From a bacterium (GTDB lineage: Bacteria > RBG-13-66-14), in NCBI GenBank assembly GCA_035528375.1, contig DATKYS010000113.1, positions 1-56,817 of the forward strand: a stretch of 56,817 nucleotides of DNA, read 5' to 3'. Position numbers and translations under genes: made by a program. Of the stretch, positions 51,845 to 56,817 are shown piece after piece. A model generated the notes under the pieces. It did not search any database, had not been told where the DNA came from, and saw nothing but the letters and a program-made list of their open reading frames with translations. Positions within the stretch are counted from its first letter, which is position 1. Each line of letters starts with the position of its first letter.

Positions 51845-52800
51845 CGGTGAAATACCCGGGGAACGCTGGTCCCCGTCTGGGCCACCACGTCGGCCGCCGC
51901 CCAGGAGGCGAGCGCCGTCGTCTCCGCGGGTGTCAGGCCCGCGGCCAGGGCCAGCCCCAGCGCCGCGGTCACGGTGTCGCCGGCCCCGGTGTGGTCGCGG
52001 ACCAAATGACGCGGGCAGAGAGCGGTGGTTTTCTCCACACCTCCGTCGTGGTAGAGCTCGAGGCCGTCGTCGCCGAGGGTCAGGCAGAGCCAGAGCAAAC
52101 CGAGCTCGCGCCGGCAGCGATCGCAGAGTGCGCCCCAGTCGGAACCCTCCGAACCGACTGTGCTCCCCCAGAGGCGCACCTCCCGCGCGTTGGGCTTCAG
52201 GCAGGTCGCACCGGCCAGGTTTTCGAGGGGGTTGCGCGTATCGCCCGCCCAGGGCCGCCCCGATTCCCGCACCAGGGCTATCATTTCCGGAAAAACCGCG
52301 CCGTTGGAGTAGTCGGAGACGACCACGGCGTCGCTCCGCGGCAGCCTTTCACGGACCGCCTCCAGCAGCCGCCCCGCGGTGTCGCGGTCGAGCGGCGACC
52401 TCTGTTCGTGGTACGAGTGGAAGACGTGTTGGGCGTCCGGCTCCGTGGCGACCAGCTTGAGCCGGTCCGTGGTGGGTCGGTCGGGGGAAATCACCCCGGC
52501 GAAGGTGACGCCCCGCTCCCGGAGCAGGCCCGACAGGCGCTCGCCGGCGGAATCGTCGCCCAGGACGCCGACCACGGTCACCCTCCCCCCCAGGGCGGCC
52601 GCGTTGACCGCCACGTTGGTCGCCTGCCCCGGGGCAAAGACCCGCTCCCTCTCGTCGAGGCAGGCCACCGGGGCTTCCCGGGCGATGGCGCCGACCGGCC
52701 CGTAGCGGTACTCGTCCAGGCACGGGTCGCCGACGACCAGGACCTCGCGTCCGGCGATTTTCGCGAGCAACCGTTCCGGGGGACTTGGCATCTCGGACAT
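51841..52800 (-). CDS. PfkB-family carbohydrate kinase, heptose-kinase-like
   Basis: A 319-residue ribokinase-fold kinase. EREVFAP-type region VFAPGQATNVAVNAAALGG and the C-terminal DHTGAGDTVTAALGLALAAG (catalytic Asp in GAGD) are intact. Overall it resembles the kinase half of HldE/RfaE, which phosphorylates heptose 7-phosphate for LPS core, but the family has many sugars and the adenylyltransferase half is missing. A strong promoter (52810-52838) ends right at the first ATG (52809), so transcription should start below it; the ATG at 52800 or 52791 is the real start, possibly on a leaderless mRNA. It heads the operon with the phosphatase and glgC. Confidence 0.78.
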   Translation of the reverse strand: MSEMPSPPERLLAKIAGREVLVVGDPCLDEYRYGPVGAIAREAPVACLDERERVFAPGQATNVAVNAAALGGRVTVVGVLGDDSAGERLSGLLRERGVTFAGVISPDRPTTDRLKLVATEPDAQHVFHSYHEQRSPLDRDTAGRLLEAVRERLPRSDAVVVSDYSNGAVFPEMIALVRESGRPWAGDTRNPLENLAGATCLKPNAREVRLWGSTVGSEGSDWGALCDRCRRELGLLWLCLTLGDDGLELYHDGGVEKTTALCPRHLVRDHTGAGDTVTAALGLALAAGLTPAETTALASWAAADVVAQTGTSVPRVFHR

Positions 52801-52809
52801 CACGGCCAT

Positions 52810-52838
52810 ATTATAAGGGCGGACGGCCGCATAGGCAA
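52810..52838 (-). promoter_or_regulatory. Promoter of the PfkB-phosphatase-glgC operon
   Basis: On the minus strand TTGCCT (52833-52838), a 17-bp spacer and a perfect TATAAT (52810-52815). Its -35 lies nine bases from the -35 of the divergent promoter. Confidence 0.72.
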
Positions 52839-52846
52839 GGCTTGCA

Positions 52847-52875
52847 TTGACAGCCCCAGGCGGGGATGCTATTGT
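52847..52875 (+). promoter_or_regulatory. Promoter of the prenyltransferase operon
   Basis: A perfect TTGACA (52847-52852), a 17-bp spacer and TATTGT (52870-52875). A second TTGACA lies at 52886-52891. Confidence 0.65.
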
Positions 52876-52913
52876 GCGTTGTTGTTTGACAGACGCAACC
52901 GGAATCGGGACCC

Positions 52914-53831
52914 ATGACGTTCAAACTGCTCATTCGCACCCTGAGGGCGCCTTTCTTCACCGCCACCACCTCGGCCGCCCTCCTGGGCAACCTGGTGGCC
53001 CTCTGGCGGACGGGGACGCTCGATCCCTGGATGCTCCTCCTTTCCCTGGCGGGCATCGCCGCCCTGAACGCCGGCGTGAACACCGCCAACGATTTCTTCG
53101 ACTCGGTGTCGGGCAACGACGAGGCCAACCGGTACTACTCCCCCTTCAACGGCGGCTCCCGGGTCATCCAGGACGGCCTGGTCAGCCGACGCACCGTGGG
53201 CCTCGTATCCCTGGTTTGTTTCTTGATCGCGGGGGGCCTCGGCGCGGTCCTCTGGCTCCTGACGCCGGGAAACTGGGTCCTCTACCTGGGCCTCTTCGGC
53301 CTCGTCACCGGGTTCTTCTACGCGGCTCCGCCGTTCAAGCTGGGCTACCGCGGCCTGGGGGAGCTCATCGTGGCCCTGGACGTGGCCCTCCTGCCGGTCC
53401 TGGGCGGCTACTACGTCCAGGCCGGGACCTTCGATTCCGGCGCCTTCTACGCCGGTATCGCCGCCGCCTTTCTCATCCTGGGCGTCATCTGGGTGAACCA
53501 GATTCCCGACATCGAGGCCGACGCCGCGGTGGGGAAACGCACCCTGGTCGTCCGCCTTGGCGCCCGCCGCTCGCGGACCGCCTTCGCCGTCATCGTCGCG
53601 GCGGTGTACGTCTCTTCGCTCGTCCTGGCGCTGCTGGGCGTACTGCCCTACTGGACACTCCTCGTTTTCCTCACGCTGCCGCTGGCCGTCGGCGCCGTCC
53701 GGGGCGTTTTTTCGAACTACGACCAGCCGCGGGCTCTCGTGCCCGCCGAGGGGAAGACGGTGCAGCTCCAACTGGCCGGCAACCTGGCCCTGTCCCTGGG
53801 TTTCGCCCTGGCCGTGTTAATCCCTTTGTAA
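52914..53831 (+). CDS. menA: UbiA-family prenyltransferase, MenA-like
   Basis: A 305-residue polytopic membrane enzyme. The first Asp-rich motif is NTANDFFDSVSGND and the second is DIEADAAVGKRTLVVRLG, as in MenA and other UbiA enzymes that attach a polyprenyl tail to an aromatic acceptor. About eight membrane spans are seen. The next gene, a polyprenyl diphosphate synthase ten bases away, would supply the tail, which supports a role in menaquinone synthesis. Specificity for dihydroxynaphthoate is inferred. Confidence 0.83.
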   Translation: MTFKLLIRTLRAPFFTATTSAALLGNLVALWRTGTLDPWMLLLSLAGIAALNAGVNTANDFFDSVSGNDEANRYYSPFNGGSRVIQDGLVSRRTVGLVSLVCFLIAGGLGAVLWLLTPGNWVLYLGLFGLVTGFFYAAPPFKLGYRGLGELIVALDVALLPVLGGYYVQAGTFDSGAFYAGIAAAFLILGVIWVNQIPDIEADAAVGKRTLVVRLGARRSRTAFAVIVAAVYVSSLVLALLGVLPYWTLLVFLTLPLAVGAVRGVFSNYDQPRALVPAEGKTVQLQLAGNLALSLGFALAVLIPL

Positions 53832-53841
53832 GGCCCGACCC

Positions 53842-54861
53842 GTGAAACTCGCCACCGCCAAGGACCTCCTGAACGACGAGCTGCTCCGCCTGGAGGAGCG
53901 GCTGCTGGATATAATCGCCGGCGAGTTCGAGCTGGTGAGCACCATGGCGTCCCGCCTCGTCGCCGCCGGCGGAAAGCGGCTGCGGGCCATTCTGGTCCTC
54001 CTCGCGGCCCGGGGCGGAGGAGAGGACGGCGGCCCGCGGGACACGGCGGTGGAGGTGGCGGCGGTCTGCGAGCTGGTCCACCTGGCCACCCTGATCCACG
54101 ACGACGTCATAGATCAGTCCACGACGCGCCGCGGCGTACCCACGATTCACACCGACCTCGGAAACCAGATTACGGTGCTGATGGGGGATCACCTCTACGC
54201 CCGGGCCATCCGCCATCTCATCACCGCCACGGGGAGGGCCGACCTGGTCCGCATTCTGGCGAGCACGGTGGCGGACCTCTGCGAGGGGGAAATAAGGCAG
54301 CTCAACGAGACGCGCTGGCTGGGGCGCGTCGTCCGCCCCGACGCCGGCGGGAGCTTCGCGGTGCGTTTCGAGCCCATGGAGCGGGAGTACCTGGAGATAA
54401 TCGCCCGCAAGACGGCGGGCTTCTTCGGCGCCTGCGGGGAGATGGGCGCCCTCCTGGTCGGCGGGGGCGAGACCGTCGCGAGGATGCGCGGCTACGGCTT
54501 CAACCTCGGCATGTCCTTTCAGATAACCGACGACCTGATGGACTACGCCGGCGCCCGGGAGGTCACCGGCAAGGACGAGGGGAACGACCTCGCCGCGGGG
54601 AGGCTGACCCTGCCCCTCATCCACGGCCTGCACCACGACGAGCACGGCCGCGAGCTCCTCGGCCTTCTGAGCCTGGACGGCGGGGGCCTGAGAAAACGGG
54701 TCGCCGAGCTCCTGGATCGCACCGGCTCGCTGGGCTACGCCACCCAGGTCGCCCGGGGCTACGCCCGACGCGCCCGGGAAATCGCCCGGTCGCACCCCCA
54801 CCCCGAGGTCGGGCCCGTGCTCGTGGAGTTGGCCGAGGAGGTGTTGACCCGGAAGGTGTGA
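53842..54861 (+). CDS. Polyprenyl diphosphate synthase
   Basis: A 339-residue trans-isoprenyl diphosphate synthase. The first Asp-rich motif DDVID is at residues 87-91, preceded by LIH, and the second, QITDDLMDY with GKDEGNDLAAGRLTLPL, at about 228-250. AGGKRLRAILVLLA is the substrate-binding stretch. It likely makes the quinone side chain (length not predictable). The start is GTG at 53842, ten bases after menA, with a weak AAGG; the two genes form an operon. Confidence 0.92.
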   Translation: MKLATAKDLLNDELLRLEERLLDIIAGEFELVSTMASRLVAAGGKRLRAILVLLAARGGGEDGGPRDTAVEVAAVCELVHLATLIHDDVIDQSTTRRGVPTIHTDLGNQITVLMGDHLYARAIRHLITATGRADLVRILASTVADLCEGEIRQLNETRWLGRVVRPDAGGSFAVRFEPMEREYLEIIARKTAGFFGACGEMGALLVGGGETVARMRGYGFNLGMSFQITDDLMDYAGAREVTGKDEGNDLAAGRLTLPLIHGLHHDEHGRELLGLLSLDGGGLRKRVAELLDRTGSLGYATQVARGYARRAREIARSHPHPEVGPVLVELAEEVLTRKV

Positions 54862-54864
54862 GGG

Positions 54865-54897
54865 TTTGCCGGGGGCATAGCTCGCTTCGCTCGGTTC
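54865..54897 (-). repeat. R1 repeat after the polyprenyl synthase gene
   Basis: A full consensus copy in minus orientation starting four bases after the stop codon (TTTGCCGGGGGCATAGCTCG then CTTCGCTCGGTTC). Confidence 0.92.
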
Positions 54898-54953
54898 GCG
54901 GTCACGGAAAAAAGGCGGCCCGAGCGGGTCGCCATCTGAGGAAAGGATTTTCC

Positions 54954-54985
54954 CGAGGGGCCCATTTACGACCCCTCGTTTTTTT
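54954..54985 (+). terminator. Rho-independent terminator of the prenyl operon
   Basis: CGAGGGG (54954-54960) pairs with CCCCTCG (54972-54978), followed by seven T. It ends inside the last codons of the convergent selA. Confidence 0.85.
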
Positions 54986-56135
54986 ACGGGCGGGGGGCCG
55001 CGGCGGAAACCGCCGCCAGGAACCCCCCCTCCTCCTCCGGTAGCAGGGCGCGCAGGTCCAGCAGGAGCCGCTCGTCCTCCACGCGCCCGAAGATCCCGTG
55101 GGTACGAAATTCCCGCGCCAGCTCCCGGCCACCCGCAACATTGGAGGTGAGCACCAGCGCGGCGGAGGGGAAATCCACCAGCGGCAGCGCCCCGGAACCG
55201 GCCCGCCCAACCGTTTTCTCCACACGCACCCCCCAGCGCCCGACCCCGATGCGCTCGAGCTCGGGGAGCAGCGCCTCCGCACGCTTCAAGAGCTCGTCGC
55301 CGGTGGCGGAAAGAAGGCGGTACGCGGGCAGCTCGTCCTCCCGCCCTGCGAGGTAAAAGTCGAGGGTCGCGGCCAGGCCGGCGAGCACCACCTTGTCCAG
55401 CCGCACCGCCCGGGCGAGGGGGTGACGGACGCAGCCCTCCACCAGGTCCGCCCGACCGACGACTATCCCGGCCTGGGGCCCGCCGAAGAGCTTGTCGCCG
55501 GAGAAGCAAACCATGTCCACGCCCGCTTTCAGGGCCGCCGTCACGTCTTCCGCCCCCGGAGCCCAGGGGACCTCCCGGACCAGACCGGACCCCTGGTCGT
55601 AGATTATAGGGAGCCCGCGGGAATGCGCCAGTTCCGCCAGCTCGACGAGCGACGGCTCGGTGAAGCGGCCCTCGAGGCGGAAGTTGGAACGGTGGGCCGT
55701 AAAAATGGCACCCGTGTTCTCCCCAACCGCTTCGGCGTAGTCGCTGACGGTGGTTCGGTTGACGCTCCCCACCTCCCGCAGGGTGCAGCCCGATTGGCGC
55801 ATCACCGAGGGCATGGCGAAGGACCCGCCGATGGCGACCAGACGGGACACGCCTACGACGACCTCGCGCCCCGCGGCCGTGGCGGCCAGGGTAAGAAGCG
55901 TGGCCGCGGCGTTGTTGTTGAAGGCGCAACCGGGAAGGCCGAACAGCCGTTCGCAGCGCTCCCGGACGGCCTCCTGCCGCCGGCCCCGCACACCCGTCGG
56001 GACGTCAATTTCCACCTCGGCCGCCCGAGACGCGGCGACGATGGCGGCTACGACCTCGTCCGCCAGGGGGGCGCGACCCAGGCCCGTGTGGAGGACCACG
56101 CCGGTGAGATTGAACGCTTTTTTTACGCCGGTCAT
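54984..56135 (-). CDS. selA: L-seryl-tRNA(Sec) selenium transferase, short form lacking the N-terminal domain
   Basis: A 383-residue PLP enzyme of the SelA family. Matching blocks are NLTGVVLHTGLGRAPLADEV, NNNAAATLLTLAA, AIGGSFAMPSVM, EVGSVNRTTVSDY and FSGDKLFGGPQAGIVVGR, in which Lys215 should bind PLP. SelA converts Ser-tRNA(Sec) to Sec-tRNA(Sec). The usual protein is about 460 residues; here the first 80 or so, which bind tRNA(Sec), are missing. The frame has a stop nine codons before the ATG, so it is not a missed start. Without that domain it may be a SelA-like enzyme of another function. selB and selC are not in the window. Confidence 0.83.
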   Translation of the reverse strand: MTGVKKAFNLTGVVLHTGLGRAPLADEVVAAIVAASRAAEVEIDVPTGVRGRRQEAVRERCERLFGLPGCAFNNNAAATLLTLAATAAGREVVVGVSRLVAIGGSFAMPSVMRQSGCTLREVGSVNRTTVSDYAEAVGENTGAIFTAHRSNFRLEGRFTEPSLVELAELAHSRGLPIIYDQGSGLVREVPWAPGAEDVTAALKAGVDMVCFSGDKLFGGPQAGIVVGRADLVEGCVRHPLARAVRLDKVVLAGLAATLDFYLAGREDELPAYRLLSATGDELLKRAEALLPELERIGVGRWGVRVEKTVGRAGSGALPLVDFPSAALVLTSNVAGGRELAREFRTHGIFGRVEDERLLLDLRALLPEEEGGFLAAVSAAAPRP

Positions 56136-56189
56136 ACCATCTCTTTGATCGGATAAACCTTAGACAAGTATGCAAAAATCAGTAAACCC

Positions 56190-56219
56190 TTGACAAGAGC
56201 CTCTTCGCTGTGTTAGTCT
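56190..56219 (+). promoter_or_regulatory. Candidate promoter for the Thr/Glu-rich lipoprotein
   Basis: A perfect TTGACA (56190-56195) with TAGTCT (56214-56219) at spacing 18. The leader would be about 100 bases. Confidence 0.5.
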
Positions 56220-56326
56220 ACGATAACTGTATCTGGAGGATACAGAACGAAAGAAAAAATTCGGGCGGCAGATCGTCCGAGAAAATCTCTCGGCGGGGAA
56301 CACCCGTCAACACAAAAGGGAGTGAA

Positions 56327-56587
56327 ATGAAGAAACTACTCATCGCCCTGCTGATCGGCGCCTTCTCGATCGTTCCACTGATTCTCATCGGTTGCGACGA
56401 GAGTAAAGATGCCGAAGCCGACGCCAACGCCACCACCGAAGAGGTCGTTCCGGAAGTGACCCCCGAAGTGACCGAGGGAACAACCACCGAGGTTGCGCCG
56501 ACCACTGAGGTAGCTCCGACTGAGGAAGGTGCCGGAACGGTCGCCGAGCCCACCACGGAGACCACGGAAGAGCCCGTCACCCAGTAG
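56327..56587 (+). CDS. Small Thr/Glu-rich lipoprotein
   Basis: An 86-residue putative lipoprotein. The signal peptide (MKKLLIALLIGAFSIVPLIL) ends in LIGC. The mature 60 residues are low-complexity, rich in Thr, Glu, Val and Pro with repeats of EV-x-PT/EVT, and probably extended. The ATG at 56327 follows GGGAGTGA; the frame is open further upstream but lacks a start signal. Function unknown. Terminator at 56609. Confidence 0.75.
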   Translation: MKKLLIALLIGAFSIVPLILIGCDESKDAEADANATTEEVVPEVTPEVTEGTTTEVAPTTEVAPTEEGAGTVAEPTTETTEEPVTQ

Positions 56588-56608
56588 CACCGCTCTCCAT
56601 CTTCGTGA

Positions 56609-56636
56609 AAGGGGTCCCGATGGGGCCCCTTATTTT
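56609..56636 (+). terminator. Rho-independent terminator after the small lipoprotein
   Basis: AAGGGGTCCC (56609-56618) pairs with GGGGCCCCTT (56622-56631), loop GAT, followed by ATTTT. Confidence 0.88.
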
Positions 56637-56648
56637 ATAAGGTGGCCC

Positions 56649-56677
56649 TTGACGGCTTTAATTTTTTGTGCTAGATA
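56649..56677 (+). promoter_or_regulatory. Candidate promoter for the last, partial gene
   Basis: TTGACG (56649-56654), a 17-bp spacer and TAGATA (56672-56677). Confidence 0.5.
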
Positions 56678-56719
56678 AATTTAGTCGTGTAAAAAACCAA
56701 AAATGAAGAAGGTAACCTC

Positions 56720-56817
56720 ATGACCAGGACGATAACATTTTTGCTCTGCGCCGTCGCCTTCTCGGCCGCGCTCGGTTTCACCGGCGCCATCGGCGTTTCG
56801 TCCCCGAGCCGGGCCGA
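56720..56817 (+). CDS. Exported protein, 5' end only
   Basis: The ATG at 56720 follows GAAGGTAACCTC and opens a signal peptide (MTRTITFLLCAVAFSAALGF) that continues to the window edge. Only 32 codons are visible, so the product cannot be named. Confidence 0.6.
   Translation, partial: MTRTITFLLCAVAFSAALGFTGAIGVSSPSRA

Overview
The window is a GC-rich chromosomal segment of a free-living, diderm (Gram-negative) bacterium. Evidence for the diderm envelope is an LptD-type outer-membrane LPS assembly protein, two PorV-like outer-membrane barrels, many lipoproteins and a heptose-kinase-like PfkB enzyme. Stand-alone FlgD-like Ig domains, PorV-like barrels and a menaquinone-type prenyltransferase fit an FCB-superphylum or candidate-phylum lineage (a Coatesbacteria-like genome is my low-confidence guess). 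Nothing in the sequence fixes the taxonomy.

Layout. 1-6000: tRNA-Val(CAC), a DUF1015 protein, rlmN (its 3' end tandemly duplicated), a phytoene-desaturase-like FAD oxidoreductase and an acyl-CoA dehydrogenase. 6100-8100: three small related lipoproteins on the minus strand. 8250-10400: six-domain ribosomal protein S1 on the minus strand. 10770-25720: a long division and cell-wall (dcw) cluster, mraZ-rsmH-ftsL-ftsI-murF-mraY-ftsW-murG-murC-murB-ftsQ-ftsA-ftsZ. A triple TGGGN MraZ operator precedes it, and murE and murD are missing from their usual slots. 25850-29920: tRNA-Val(TAC), tRNA-Asp(GTC), a PilZ protein, rpoN, lipA and long-form hpf. 29980-34780: lipoproteins, a YkgJ-type Cys-cluster protein, a rhomboid protease, a propeller lipoprotein and a polysaccharide deacetylase. 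34780-36350: an AT-rich island of two orphan genes separated and flanked by palindromes. 36360-46640: lptD, accD, a duplicated Ig-domain/PorV module, fba, a DUF3795 protein, a double-Nudix protein, a non-coding stretch with strong RNA-like secondary structure, and a methyltransferase. 46630-52800: a large membrane-anchored lytic transglycosylase, glgC, a Ppx/GppA phosphatase and a PfkB kinase. 52850-56817: menA-like and polyprenyl synthetase genes, a short selA on the minus strand, a Thr/Glu-rich lipoprotein and the start of a further exported protein.

The most unusual feature is a set of short interspersed repeats (called R1-R4 here) found both between genes and in frame inside conserved genes: ftsI, murF, ftsW, the Ppx phosphatase, the transglycosylase, and the signal peptide of a lipoprotein. 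They resemble the protein-coding palindromic elements known from Rickettsia, but the sequences are different. Other candidates for follow-up are the structured non-coding region at about 45275-45770, the SelA lacking its N-terminal domain, the duplicated Ig/PorV module, and the paralogous lipoprotein families.
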